This document shows, one piece after another, positions 11,828 through 24,244 of a stretch of DNA of 64,000 nt. The position numbers and the translations under genes were made by a program. Source of the DNA: Hymenopellis radicata (taxonomy: Eukaryota; Basidiomycota; Agaricomycetes; Agaricales; Physalacriaceae); the NCBI GenBank assembly GCA_015501595.1, contig JADNRX010000178.1:44222-108221 (forward strand), written 5' to 3'. How positions within the stretch are numbered: position 1 is the stretch's first letter; every line of letters begins with the position of its first letter. The notes beneath the pieces are model-generated. The model was given only the letters and a program-made list of their open reading frames with translations, did not search any database and had not been told where the DNA came from.

Positions 11828-13069
11828 ATGGACGCCAAAGAACGCATCGACGCGGCCGCCAGCTTCCTGCTCCAATCCCCGCCCGGCGAAATCAACGACG
11901 TGCTCAACGGTTCTCATTCACCTTTCCTCCGCCTCCTCACCCAACCTGACTTTGTGACCCGTGCTTAGATGTGCGCAACATCATATCCGACGACGAGTCG
12001 CTGCAGGCCGGCGTCCTGCCTGCGCTGCGCGAGTACAATCTAGCGCAATTCATGACGGTCGACGTGCCGGGGACGCAGCATCAGGTATTCATTGGCGGCC
12101 GCCAGTTGCGACGGCTGACATTCGGCGGTGTGTAGGCCATCGTGAGCGAGGCGGCTCGTGTTCCCTCCGCAGAGGCGGGCGCAGAGCGCTTCCTGAATCC
12201 GCGATCCAAGACGAGTTACATATTTGACCACCTGGCATTGGTGAGTTTTCGCTATACGCGCTAGATTGAACTCAAAGTATCGCCCCACAGGAAGCCTCTG
12301 AACCGCAGGAGGTAGAGCCCAACGTCGATTCAGAGCCTTTCCGGTAGATATTCCTCAAGGGTTCATTGGACAACTGACGACGACTGTAATCCCGCAGCTC
12401 TGCACTGGAGCAAGCTACGCTCAAGTATCTGAACGCTCACTTCCACGACGGCGTCACCTCTACGTTCTCCTCGACCTCCTCCCCGAACCAATTCATAATC
12501 CAAGTCGTCGCGAACAAGTACAACCCCACAAACTACTGGTGCGCCCATCCATCCCCTGTCACTCCACGCTCAAAGCTCATACTCGATACAGGTCGGGCAG
12601 ATGGCGATCCGAATACATCGTGGATCTCAACGAGAACAAAGTGGATGGGAAGATACTCGTCAATGTTCATTACTACGAGCAAGGCAACGTGTGTAACATC
12701 CTTCTACCCGGCTTGGATCACAACTGATTCATATAGGTTCAACTCTCCACGACGCACACCATCGGATTAACACTACCACCCGCCATAGTCACCTCTTCCC
12801 CAACTACTTCGGCTTCCAAAATCCTTGCACTCATCGAATCTGAAGAAGGCAAATATCAAGCGTCCCTAGCTGACACGTATCACGAGATGGGAGAGAAGAC
12901 GTTCAAGGGCTTGCGACGCGCGCTGCCTATGACGAGACAGAAATTAGACTGGGATAAGGTTTAAACATATTTTTTTTCACGTTGATTTTCATCTAATCTT
13001 TGCCAGGTGCTGGGATACAAATTGGGAGCTGAACTTTCGTCGAGTAAAGCAGCATTTGCGGCCTCATAG
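11828..13069 (+). CDS. CAP1: F-actin capping protein alpha subunit
   Basis: The alpha/beta capping heterodimer blocks actin filament barbed ends in the cytoplasm. Eight exons with canonical borders: 11828-11909, 11969-12084, 12136-12240, 12291-12343, 12398-12538, 12592-12688, 12737-12958, 13007-13069. The N-terminus reads MDAKERIDAAASFLLQSPPG and GEINDVLND, followed by NIISDDESLQAG. The C-terminal half has the family signature NYWSGRWRSEYIVDLNE, then VHYYEQGNVQLST, and near the end RRALPMTRQKLDWDKVLGYK and LGAELS. Length and order match CapZ alpha. All exon joins are in frame, so the gene appears intact. Confidence 0.95.
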
Positions 13070-13254
13070 ACATCGTACCTGCGGGATGTATTAACAATAC
13101 AAAATAGCAATCTTGTACATCATTACAGAGTCGACTGCGACTGCAATTTCTGGATATGTTTCAATCCTTTTGATTGGTGGTACAGTGACATACAGCCTGG
13201 CATGCATAAATTATACTATATGTGATGCTAATAAAGTGTCCCAGCACATACATC

Positions 13255-15129
13255 TTACAACTTGGACCCGAACTGCGACTCGGTGACGCCCTTGCCCATA
13301 GCAGCAGTTGACGACACACCACCAGTCACCGTCTTGATCAAGTTGTCCGCATAGTCGGCTCCACTCCACTGCAGGATAGTCAGTCAGCAAGAGTTTGCGT
13401 AGAAGCAGGAACTTCTGCTTACCTTTTGATGAGTCAACACATCGGTGCCCAATTCTCGCTCTTTCCGCTGCACAATCTCGACATACGCCTTCATACCAGT
13501 CTTGGCGTAGTTCTGCGCAAAGAGGTCGGATATGTATGCATTGGAGTGCAGACCACCGAGCTATGGATTATCAGTGTGTCGTTCTGCGACAAAGATATCG
13601 ATCCAAACTTACAGTGATGAACTGCCAGACAAAGCCCAGCTTGCCAAGCTCCCAGACATACGACTCCATGTCCTTCTCGCCCAATCCAGCAGCATCCCAA
13701 TTGAACGACGGGCTCAAGTTGTACGCGAGCCAGTGGCCAGGGCGTATGGCATGCACACCCGCAGCGAACTCCTTCGCCTGCGCCAGAATAGGACTCTTCG
13801 TCTCCATCCAAAGCAAATCGGCGTAGGGTGCAAACGCAGCGGCACGGTTGATCGCACACTGGGTACCACCCTGGTAGCGATAATATCCCTCACGTGTCCT
13901 CGGCGCGTCCCAGTTCCAGTATGGAACAGACTTCAAGCCAAACTTCTTCTGCGCAATCTCGACAGCACCGGCGTACGACTCGTGCGCGACGGCGGCCAGG
14001 AACTGCTGAACAGTCGAAGCATTCGCGCCCTGCTTCTTCAAAGCCTCAGCCAAAGGTGCGGAGAAGAGCTGCAGGTTCGCGGACGCGATCCATTGGTCCT
14101 CAATCGACTGCAGCTGATCGCCCGACTTTCCGGCGCGTTCAGCTTCGACCATGACGGTGTTCAAAGAAGGTAAGGACGGGTTCGTGCACCCAAGGATGAA
14201 AGCGTGATCGCGATCGTCAATGTTGGAAGTAATGAGCGTTGCGGCCTCCGAGTCCGTCCTGGCAATGGCAAGATTCTCTACGCCCATGATGTCGTACTGG
14301 AGACGGATAGCGACGAGGCGATTGATGTGCTCGGAAATGGGGACCAAAACCTTGCCCGCCATGTGACCGCACTTTTTGGTTCCCGGGGCCTGGTCCTCGA
14401 CATGTATTCCTGCGGCACCCTTCTCCACCATCATCTTGGTCAGTTTCATGATGGCAGTCAATCCACCGTGACCAGTGTCGGCATCGGCGACGATAGGCCT
14501 GAGGTAGTCGACGTAGGGGGTCTTGGCGAGTTGCGCGTCTGAAAGGCTAGAACGCGCCTCTCGCTGCTTGCGGTCGTGGAAAAGCTGAGCCATGAACAAG
14601 TGCTCGACTTTGTTTGGCACCGTGTTGGATGGGTAATCTAGAATACATTTAGAATGAAGATCGTCAGCAGACTAAAAAGCTTCACCTGCGAGATCCGGTC
14701 CAGGCTCGTTGGTGCTCGACGCCGTGCTGGATGACTGCCACCCGGAAACATAGACAGTTTCGAGGTACTTGGCCATCTGGGTTACTTGTACGGGATCAAG
14801 ACTAAAGGAACTTAAGATCTACAAAAATACAATGGCAAGGACGACTCACGCTCCGTAAGTGTGCGAAGGGGTGCCCCGCTTGTGGTGCTCGCTGAGGAGT
14901 GCCCATAGCTTCTTCGCCTGGATGTTGGATGGATACTCGATAGGCATCGTGCCGCGTTTGGCGACGACCTGGGCGGCCGTGTACGGACGCGTTACCCGTG
15001 CAAATCGAGGGTTCTGGAGGACGATGGCGGTGAGTATGAGGCATATCAAGACAAGTCACTGCTTACCTTCCACCACTGCTCGACTTGCTGGACTTCTTTG
15101 GCAAAGGCAGCTTTCTCGGAGGACGACAT
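13255..15129 (-). CDS. ICL1: isocitrate lyase
   Basis: Isocitrate lyase splits isocitrate into succinate and glyoxylate in the glyoxylate cycle, needed for growth on C2 compounds and fatty acids. Exons: 15129-15067, 15013-14850, 14801-14686, 14637-13613, 13560-13423, 13368-13255. The start [20 protein letters not shown] is followed by the family pattern [11 protein letters not shown]. The catalytic loop KKCGHMAG is present, with [10 protein letters not shown] and [14 protein letters not shown] around it and NLSPSFNW downstream. The gene ends in [11 protein letters not shown]. The C-terminus does not end in a clear SKL-type PTS1 (it ends SKL in the read -GSKL), so peroxisomal targeting is possible. 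All joins are in phase. Confidence 0.95.
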
Positions 15130-15617
15130 TTTGTTAGTATGGGGAAAAGAACTGGCGATGGTGGCAGTAATAAAGAGAAAGAGATCGTCTTTGCCTCCCC
15201 GCATTTCAAGTGTATCCCCTGTCTCTGCCGGGATGCGGAACACATGTGATTCCGCTGTAAACATCTTCATCCTGTTCCGGACGGGGCTCCACCCTTTCCT
15301 CGCTATTCTTGAAGGTCACGATTTCACAGCGCGTATCTTCTAAGGTTTTAACTCGTTCTGATATGTAGCTTCACAAGGATAAATACGCTCTAACTCCCCG
15401 TTAAAATGCTCGGCTTGGTAGCGCAAGTCCACTCAGATACGAGCGCGCAGCGGAATGGTGGTAGAGAGCCCCCTTTGCGCGCCTCCGTCGACCGATATTT
15501 CCCGAAAGACCTCCACAACCTTTCACCGCTTATTTCCGTTGCAAGAAGAACGGCAACGGACTTGTTGTTCCGCGTTGGACGAATCACGCTACGAAGGTTG
15601 TGGAAACACGCCTCCCG

Positions 15618-17327
15618 CTACCGTCTATCGCCATCATACACTAGTCCGGCAAGGCCATACCGAACGACAAATGCGAATAAGCTCCCGGCAACCTGGGGAC
15701 CATCAATAATGCGCTCAAGGCAAGAATGGCAGGGCGTCACCTGAGTACACATTAGCACCTTGACAAGGCTCTTCTCATTCATGGGTCCGAAACGGAGCAA
15801 TAGAAAGTTGAGTATTGTCAAGTTGGTGGTCTCCAATATACTACCCGACGTAGAGGTAGTCGTCTCAGTCAACCCGAGGGTGGAAAACACCTTCAACACG
15901 AGTGTGGTCAGCTGAGAGGGTGGCCGCAAGAATTGCGCCTTCGATGGATGGAGTAGATTTGTCTGTGAGTCGAATCTATTGGCCCATCAGACTCAACTAT
16001 ATACGTATACGGTCTAGAGCGCACCTGGGTACTCGATGTCGCGGACACGGCACCAGTCCAAAGAGTTGCGGACATGACAGCAGGAAGTTGAATACCTGAG
16101 GGATAAAGAAGAGCAACAGAGTCTTGGAGAAATGGGCCTGAATTCCGACTACGGCGAATGCCATGCCTGTCAAGTAACAAAGCGTATCTCCGGGAACGCA
16201 CGGGCAGGATACCTATTGGCGCTCGTCAAATAGGTCGTTTTGGTATGGAGATACTCACCAATTGTGGTACATGAATCCCGAGCAAACTGCCACAAGGGGT
16301 AACATAAAGTACAGACTGAGGAGATGACGTTCAACGAGAACTTTGCTGCCATATGCCATACCCGCGCTCCATACGCCACCGAATTCAATTTCCGTCTTAT
16401 TCCCAAGAAGGTGAAGTGGCAAACGAAATCCCATGGGCCAAGGAAGGTACAAGAGGTCGTTGATAATCACAGAGACCGCGATAATGATTGCTTGACTGAC
16501 TTCTGAGCCATTTATACCAGCAAGAATGTTAATGCTGTTCGTAGAAAACGTCGATAACATGGACATGTACAAGTAGTACAGCGGGCCTTTTAACAGTATG
16601 AAAAGGCGGAAGTCATGTTTAAATTTGGATACTGACCGAGGTTAACCAAGTTGCCGAATATTCTTCGAAATGGGAGAGGAACCACGACATGTGTATTTCC
16701 ACCTTCGGCAAAGTATACCATAAGAAGGGGTATCGAGGCGATGATAGGTATAGGAAGCTTGTGTCTCCACCGAATGTCGAAAACGTCGTCCAAGAACCCG
16801 AGCATGGTCGCAATGAGGAGCGACAGAATGGACGAAAGATATACAGAAAGCTAGGCAGTATTAGCTCAAGCCACTACAATTGACGGGAGAGATTTACTTG
16901 ATGCAAAGGAAACTCTGTCACTGTTATGCCTTCACGAGTAACTGCTGCGGCGAGCGAATCGGAGAACGCAAACGGGATGAAAAGGAGGAGCGCGAGAATA
17001 TACACTGACGCGCAGACCAGCCCCATACTCTCTGGACTGTGGAAGTTCAGAACCAGCCCAAAGAAAAGTGCACATTACGCACATGGGGGTAGCATAGGTC
17101 TTCAATAAATCCCGTCCTTTGAAGTTTGCCTTGACAAACGTCGATCCCAATGACGGGACAAGGTATATCGTCGACAAAAATGCGAATATTGAGAATCCCA
17201 GTGACGTGTACAGTGCTGGTATCAATGGAATGGGGTCCAGCAATGGCCGTACGATGAACCAGGCGCCAATAGGGACCAATCCAAGGAAAAGGACAGCTGG
17301 GAGAGGGCGAGGAGACAATTCAACCAT
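15618..17327 (-). CDS. ALG7: UDP-GlcNAc:dolichyl-phosphate GlcNAc-1-P transferase
   Basis: Alg7 makes GlcNAc-PP-dolichol, the first step of N-glycan precursor synthesis at the ER. ATG at 17327 gives [15 protein letters not shown]. Several exons encode a protein with about ten hydrophobic spans. Family motifs: [11 protein letters not shown] followed across an intron by IPESMGLV, the metal-binding [30 protein letters not shown], and HNWYPARAFPGDT. The frame ends near [13 protein letters not shown]. The N-terminal span, FLDDV acid pair and NGxE loop are all present, so the enzyme should be active. Downstream of its stop, to about 15400, lies short AT/GC-mixed sequence with no gene. Confidence 0.93.
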
Positions 17328-18113
17328 GGTTATCCCCAAAGCATGAACGTTGAACGTTGAACACCGAAAAGACCAGTGAGTGAAACACTGAAAGCAGCGC
17401 GCTGACACGCGACGACGTGTCTGTCCGAATGCGATAGTCGTGGCTGTGCAGCGATACCAGTGCGCAAGAAATTACTTTCACACGCCTCAAACGTGCTTCA
17501 AACCTTCAACGCCGGTCAATAATGAAAACGACACGGTAAAAATAAGATGAACCTACATCGCTGGCTATCGAGCGAGCCTTAAGAGAGATTGACGCGTTGC
17601 TTAGATGGCACAAGTAAGCATGTCGAGCTCGAATACACCATAGAAGACTGAACTTTGCTGTCAGCTTTCTGGTCTATGATGCATAGTTCGGAAATTTCCT
17701 TGTGCATCTGAAGCGACGCGTCAATCTCTCTCGCTCGATAGCCAGCGATGTAGGTTCATCTTATTCTCACCGTATCGTTTTTATTATTGACCCTTTGCTA
17801 GCCGGGAGAGTGTATCAGGTGCCTTCAAAGGGACCTTTACAACCATTGGTACGTCTGCTCGTCTTCATTGTCTTACGGGAAAGCTAATCGCGCAGAAGAT
17901 CATCAGCAACACAGCGTGCACGATGTATACGTCCGTTTGCACACAGTCCGCCGTCCTGCGGGGAGCACGAGCGAAGAGATTTTTTCTCCACGGAGAAAGT
18001 TGGGCAGGATACCATCATTTCTAGGATTGTCGAGAGCCCGACGTAGCCTCCAGCAGTTACAAGTACGACCTCGCGGTTCGCCTTTGACGGCTGAGCGTTC
18101 GTCTTCTCTTATG
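17328..18113. other. intergenic region with a long inverted repeat
   Basis: No gene is supported here. It contains the inverted repeat listed next. Confidence 0.5.
17514..17792. repeat. long imperfect inverted repeat, ~80-bp arms
   Basis: The left arm (17514-17599) and right arm (17713-17792) are reverse complements over about 80 bp, apart from a 6-7 bp gap and a few substitutions. Shared blocks include TCGATAGCCAGCGATGTAGG and GACGCGTCAATCTCTCT on the right arm. The spacer is about 113 bp. It could be a small foldback element or a transcribed hairpin. No target duplication or transposase-like ends were recognised. Confidence 0.8.
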
Positions 18114-20524
18114 GTCGTGGTGTGAAAGAGGTTCGCCGATCGAACTGTTTGGCGGCTTGTGACTTGCTCTGGACCATCATCACTTCAACAGCGGCGTCAT
18201 GCGTGGCAAGACGCCGTGTCGTGAGAAGATCTATATAGACTTGTACTTATAAGAACCAGTACACGCAGAGGGCGCCAGCGCGAAGCACCCCCACCGTGTA
18301 CCACCAAGCTTGAATGTCGGACGATATTGCTCTTGCGCAGAGTATTCTCAATGAACTTTTGTAAGTCTTTGTCTGTCTTCCGGCTGTTTTCTAAGTAGTA
18401 CCAGGCGTGCCTTCGAGGCGCGCGATGTCCAGGTAAGAAACTCGGCGTTTCTTTTCCAAAGCTGATTTTGTAACAGGCTGCCACGACTTCTTTGGAACGT
18501 ATACGCGATGAAATCAAGTACACGTCGGAGATGGGTCAGGTATACTTCAGCTTTGTCAAATCCCGCAACGCTGATCTCCTCTATGTCTAGAAACTCAGTC
18601 ATTCATTGGTTTTGTACCGTCGAACAAGGGCGCATCACATTTCCCGACAATGAGACTATCGCAACAATATGTAGCTCACTCGCTGGCAAGCTCCGCGCTG
18701 ACCAGCGGCAGGCAAAACTCGACCTGATTGAAGACTGGTGGACTATTCCTGATGTTCCCACCACAAATCCTTCTACCATAACATTCAAAGATACTACGGG
18801 CGACGAGGAAGATTGGGGGTCATGTGATGTCCAGACGAGCTTGGATGAGCCCTTCCGTCTAGCTTTCAAGCGTTTCAGAGTCCAACAAAACAAGAAATAT
18901 CGCCACCCTTTCCTGCCTTGCCTTGACTTTGAGTTGTATAACCTCGGAGTCACCGACAACTTTACAGATGTGGCCTGCAAAGGCGATGTTACCGTTCGCG
19001 ACGTTCTGGCGTCGCGCGGAGACGAAACTGTCTTTCCATTCCTCAGAAATTCGTTCAACTCGCATGCTAGGCAACATTCATGTATCGTGTTCCAGAAACC
19101 TTGGAGCGGGTGCTTCCCTCTTGGTTCCCCCCCACCCCTTCGACCTGGCTTACGCCATCGATCCCCCCAGCCTACCGCCACCTTGATGCATTGAAAGCGG
19201 ACCGCACATCATTCCGCTCTTACCTGAAGGTTCCACTTCTCAACTTCCCCGGAACGGGCAAGGAGATACTTCCGTCCATGAAAACACCACCACTCGTGGT
19301 TTCGGATGTATACCTGCCTGTCCAATTCCGTCCATACGGTCCTCCTTATTCAAGTACTTTCGATATCGATTCTGACCATGTTCGGCCCCAGGACAAATTA
19401 ATCCCTCCGCTGACTACCGAGCAAGTACTCCCACTCCTAGGCAGAGTCATCGAGTTCTCTATCGCACCTCTCGATCCAGCTTCCGAAGGTAATTCTAAGG
19501 AGGCAAGGAAGAAAACGGCGCAAGCTGTACAAAGATCTAGGTATCGACGATCGGCTGCACAATTTTATCGCCACTCCATGGGGCTGGGATCCGTCGACGG
19601 CGTGTCTGTACTGCCTTGACCGTGTCGATACTGTGTGCATCCTCGATATTTCTAAGCCTGGGAGTTATGCTCCGTTCTGTGTGCCAATGGTCAATGTATG
19701 CCAATGGCTGGGTGTGGCATCTCTACCGGAGGACCAGTGGGCGCTGGAACAGGACGGGAATGCACCGGCGCCAGCAGCGAGCGCGGTGTCTGCGAAAGTG
19801 GACTACGGCGTCTACGGGAAACACCTCCAAGCTATCGTGGAATAGACTTAATCAAACATCGGAACACCATATCTTTGAGGTGGACTGCTTTGCGTTTGGG
19901 ATTATTCAAATGCACTAATGAGGTGTACAGGTCAAGAATGATTCTGACATCCTCATTGGCGATACCCATTTGTCAAAGGAGCATCTGAACTTTGAGATTG
20001 TCCTTGAAAAACATTGCTCTAGGAGTTTGGATGAGCGCTTCTAATGATGATAACGAGGACACTCTGTGTGTCACTATGCACTGGGTGGGCGAGGGCTCTG
20101 TGAATTGGACTAATCCGTCTCCCGTGGCTCACCAAGACGAATCAGGAGGAGAATGGGAATCCTTCGGGGCGTGTAGCGTCGACTGATCGCCATCGCGGAG
20201 GACGCCATTGATTCTGAACCCCTTACAATCGAAGGAGGTGTCCCGACGGCTTCAATTCTTGAGGAGCTATCGGACTTGTGTACGTCGCGATGCACTGCGA
20301 TTCCAGGAGGGGTTATTTGTAAGTCCTTTGTACGCAAGACTCCGTTTGTGACTGACGTTGGTCTTGGAGGCGCTGTTGACGACGGAGGATACAGCGTCCA
20401 TGTAAAGAGGAATTCGGACAATCGCGTTGTGTCTATCAAGATCAAGACGTATGAGGGTGAGGATGAGGATGAGGGTGAGGGTGACGATGAGGGTGAGGAC
20501 GAGGACGAGGACGAGTAGAGATGG
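18114..20524 (+). repeat. plus-strand copy of a 2.4-kb inverted duplication
   Basis: This segment matches 34635-37022 in reverse orientation, from about 200 bp before the start codon to a few bases past the stop codon. The two copies differ by scattered substitutions and small indels. Confidence 0.85.
18314..20518 (+). pseudogene. unknown fungal gene, copy 1, frameshifted
   Basis: ATG at 18314 gives MSDDIALAQSILNELL, then short exons joined at consensus sites (RAFEARDVQ, then TSLERIRDEIKYTSEMGQ). Long exons follow with PDNETIATICSSLAGKL, LIEDWWTIPDV, FKRFRVQQNKKYRHPFLPC and LPLLGRVIEFSIAPLDPA. No known domain was recognised. Compared with the copy at 34643-36824, an extra A in the run at 19512-19515 and another near 19841 shift the frame, so the C-terminal half (GWDPSTACLYCL onward) is read in other frames. 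The C-terminus is an acidic Glu/Asp tail coded by a GA-rich repeat at 20455-20515, much longer than in the other copy. Up to 19510 this copy appears intact. Confidence 0.6.
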
Positions 20525-20736
20525 TGGCTCGAGATCACAGTGGTGTTCTACCCAAGGCATATTCTTCAAGTTGAACTGTGCAGGAAAACTGGTCATGTCC
20601 CCAGTCGGTTTTCAATGATTAATGGCTCGAGTCCGCCGCCAGCCTTAGTTGTCTATCACAAACTTGCAGTATCATATAAGTCGCGAACGTATTGTAGTTT
20701 CATGAATTCGAGTACATATATACAATTAACACCCCA

Positions 20737-23369
20737 TTAATCCTCCTTCGAAATCGGATACATCATTTGCAGCCGCCGCCGCTTCTTGCCACTGTCATCC
20801 TTTCCAAAGGTCTTCATAATACCCAAGATGGAAGCATAGCTAACAGCACCATCCAGCGTCGCTTCGTCAAAGACCGCAACTGCTGGCGGATTGTCGTCTA
20901 CATCCATGTCCTCGTCGTCTAAGAGTGCTGCTGTGGCAGCTGCCCGTCGCGCTCTGGCCTTATTAATCATACCCATCTCAAATTGGGCATGAATCTGGTT
21001 GATCCAAACAGCAAAGCCCTTGAAGGAATCATCTGGGTCAGGAATAGAGCGTCCATTCAGGTCCGTAATGAGTACGCATTTCTCTTTATACAACTGGGTG
21101 TCAGTCATGGACAACCACAATCGGCAGGGAGAAGATTTGACGGCGTGGAGATAAGAGCCAGAATCGCTGAGTTCCGTATTTAGAGCGTAGGCACAGGTAA
21201 GAAGAATGATAACGTAGAAGATTGACTCGAGGTCATGACGGTATAGATGAACGGGAGGGTCTCCATTAGTGTCCAGGTCATGTAGTTCATGGGCCATATA
21301 GGGTCGAGTTCCGGTACGCTGCTTGGAGGAGCCGCCGGACGCGCCTCGATAGGAGGACAAATCGAAGTCGTTGAGGACACCACAAATGCGACCTTTGCGT
21401 ACGTGCCACATGATGTTTCCTTGACTTAGATCACGGTGCATGATACGGGGATAGTCGTAAATCCAACGGTGTACTGCAATTCAGTCAGCATTAGACAATA
21501 TTCGAAACGTGAGAAACGTACCCTGCAAAACGTCGAAAAGCACTTGCGCATAATCCCCGGCTTCGTCAAAGTGTCCAGACGTTGAAGGCGTTCCTGGACG
21601 CTCACTCGACACAACCGTAGTTCGTAATCAAATGCTTTGTCGTCAGCGAACTTGACGTCGGGGCCCGCGAGGTATTCCCGGAGCCTGCTTCCAGGACTAT
21701 CTGGCGGGAGGGGGAAATCCTGAGAGTGCAATACAGTCGGAATGTGATCCAAAACCCATGCCGCCGCTTCTCCTTCCGCCTCGACACTTTCGGTAATCTT
21801 GTCCACAAACTCATTCTCGGGTACCCGGGAGGATGCAGGCCAACTGATCTTGACAACCAGCTCCTTGCCCGGCCACGCATCAGACGTGGCCTCAACGACG
21901 CAGGTGTTCCGGCCAATGATTCCCGGTTGGCGCATGAGAATGCGACCTAGCGTCACGAAGACGGACTTGCCATTGACCTGTAGTTTGATCTGGCGCCCAA
22001 TAAAGAGCGTCTTGGGATCTTTCGCCATGTCTTCGGTATAGTTCCGATAAACTTCCAAAAATGGGTCTGGCATCAAGTACTCCATAATGCCTCGCTGCGC
22101 CAAGGTGGCGCGTTGGAGGGAAATCAAGACCGCGACGAAGCGACGTTCGGTCAGGCATTGGGTACGATACCGCACTTCGAGGTCTACCATCTGGAAAGGC
22201 TGAGAGACCGCGATGATAGAACGGTCGTAATAGAGGATTTGGATTTCGTTCAATCCAATGAGCAATCCGAAACTGTGAGATCGAAAGCCGGCACTGGACA
22301 GGACTTCTAGAGCGTATCGTGCACACTGGAGGGAGACGGAGTGGCGGTCTCCCGAATCATCGCTCGCTTTGATGGTAGGGGCTACGGGAGCCTGGCCAAC
22401 GGAGGCCGCAATAGCGTGGAGGGGAACGTGGGATTTGGACCGTTTCGTGACACGCGTGTCCTCCGGGGAGGACTGCAGCTGGCGCTTTCTCGCATTTCGT
22501 AGGTTGTTACTGAAGTCCTTCGACAAGCCTTCTCGCTCTTCGGCTTTTTCAACAGCATGCACGAGTTCGTTCCAGTCTCTGGGATCCAAGCCGTCTATGT
22601 AACGGGTCAGAAAAACAATGACATAGACGAAAAAAGACATACCAAGCCCGATAATTGTGTATGGACACGTCGAGCCACGGTCGAGGGAACGCAAGCCCGC
22701 CTTCATGTCTTGAACAATCTGAGTTTGGGGCCAACCGATAGGATACTCTGGACCGTGGCCGGTGCGCTTTTTATTGCCAGATCCCTTCCATAATTTTTCG
22801 GAGACAGACATCACATCGGGCGTAAGCTTGGCGCTAGAGCCCAGGAGAGCGTTGTGATCCTGGCGATAGCTCCACAACGTGTCCTTTTGCCCATCTTTTT
22901 TGGCGATGGTACGAGTAGCAGCGTTGCACATATCGATGTAATCGTCGTACAACTGGGACTCGTGCTTGACCTCCCCAACGCAGGTATGCTTGAAAGCCGC
23001 TCGTGCTTTGCTATAGGCAGTAGTTTTCATGATGGAAGTGATGAGAGATTGCATTGGTTCGTCTGACTCCCAGTCCTTGGGCAGACCAAGGAGGACGTGG
23101 AGAAAGACGTCGGTGGGGAAGAAGACGCGAGAGGTCTGCAGGTCTTCGTCCACGTACACATCGACAGATGCACGATGATAACTCTCGGCAAAGTTCAACT
23201 GGCCGGAGGCGCCTTTGTTCCCGGGGGTCTGCAAGGGCTTTTTTGGCAACGACCGCATTGGACGAGGGGTAATAGGCGGGCGCTGCAAGGAAGGGATACG
23301 ATTGGTGACGCCTTCGGCGCTGAAGGCGTCACTCGGCGAGGGCGACCGTGACCGTTTGCACTTGGGCAT
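20737..23369 (-). CDS. FunK1-type fungal protein kinase, one apparent frameshift
   Basis: FunK1 kinases are an expanded fungal family of predicted Ser/Thr kinases with poorly known roles. Start MPKCKRSRSPSPSDAF at 23369 was preferred; an upstream in-frame ATG at 23423 would add a hydrophobic leader. The N-terminal region ends in DPKTLFIGRQIKL and WPGKELVVKISWP (probable VAIK-like Lys). The catalytic part has IMHRDLSQGNIM (catalytic loop) and GVLNDFDLSSY (DFG equivalent DFD), then GTRPYMAHELHD. A 48-bp intron near 22590-22640 is a multiple of three and stop-free. Near 21555-21558 (four C on the plus strand) the frame must shift by one base to join LTKPG with DYAQVLFDVLQ, which leads through an intron into the HRD exon. 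The C-terminus is basic (KKRRRLQMM). Confidence 0.8.
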
Positions 23370-23423
23370 ATCTGGTGGCAAAGGCAGGGGGAAAAAGTCG
23401 ATAAAGAAGAGAAGAGCGTGCAT

Positions 23424-24000
23424 GGCTGCCGTATTTATATGCAGGACAATCGCGAGTGGCTGTTACCAAATGTGGGATACAATGAACGCCTCGTGGTTAG
23501 TCCGTACAGGGTGGACTATCTGCGAACAATGGAAATCGCGTGGACGGTTGACAATGGCAATAGCGTGTGGACAGATTGTGGACAATGACAATCGTTTGCA
23601 AAGATGGTTGGTGTCACGTGCCCGTGTCCACGTTTGGAAAACAGTTGGAAATTTCACCTCCGAGCTGGGTTCGAGTTCAAAATTGCTGGAGCAGGGTTTT
23701 AGGAAATAGACGCCTGCGCACTCTACTTAGTACTTACTACGCGTACCGCCACGCATACTACGATCCCTAAACCAAACTCGTCTTTTCGCACACTGGAAGA
23801 CTCATTGTACCGACTCGGAGTACAGAACTCAGGAAAATCCGACAGGTATCCCAGCGTGGAAAATGTTTTCCTTGTCCTACTGGACCCAACCAAGAACCCG
23901 CTCGGTGCTAAATGGACACTAGGCCTCAAACAATCCCAACTGGAACGAATAGCAGATTGCATTCTACGCAAGAACAAGCATATAAACATAAACAACAATA
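23424..24000. other. intergenic, nothing identified
   Basis: This is upstream of the FunK1 gene. An open stretch with SLYRLGVQNSGKSDRYPS is visible on the plus strand near 23800, but there is no start codon or splice support. Confidence 0.4.
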
Positions 24001-24017
24001 ATTTACCACAGCTTAAG

Positions 24018-24244
24018 CTGATGACCAGACTGATAAATCTGATCAATCATCTCCGACCAGTCCACATCCTCGCCGTTCCCAATACCAGCGCCCCTCCTCC
24101 TCGGTTGCCACCGTTCCTGAAAATCTTGAATTGCTATCGGCACTTATCACTTTGCAAGGATATGCGCATGACATGGCGACGCGTCTTAAGGAGTGGTTGC
24201 ACGCGCGAGGAGATGCGCTGACCCTCGATTCATTTTTTGAATAG
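24018..24244 (+). CDS. possible 3' exon of an unknown gene
   Basis: A stop-bounded frame of about 75 codons without an internal start ends at TAG 24242-24244. It reads like protein-coding sequence: DKSDQSSPTSPHPRRSQYQ, then PENLELLSALITLQGYAHD and RLKEWLHARGDAL. It is preceded by an AT-rich, intron-like stretch. No upstream exon could be joined to it and no family was recognised. It may be a remnant of a decayed gene. Confidence 0.25.
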
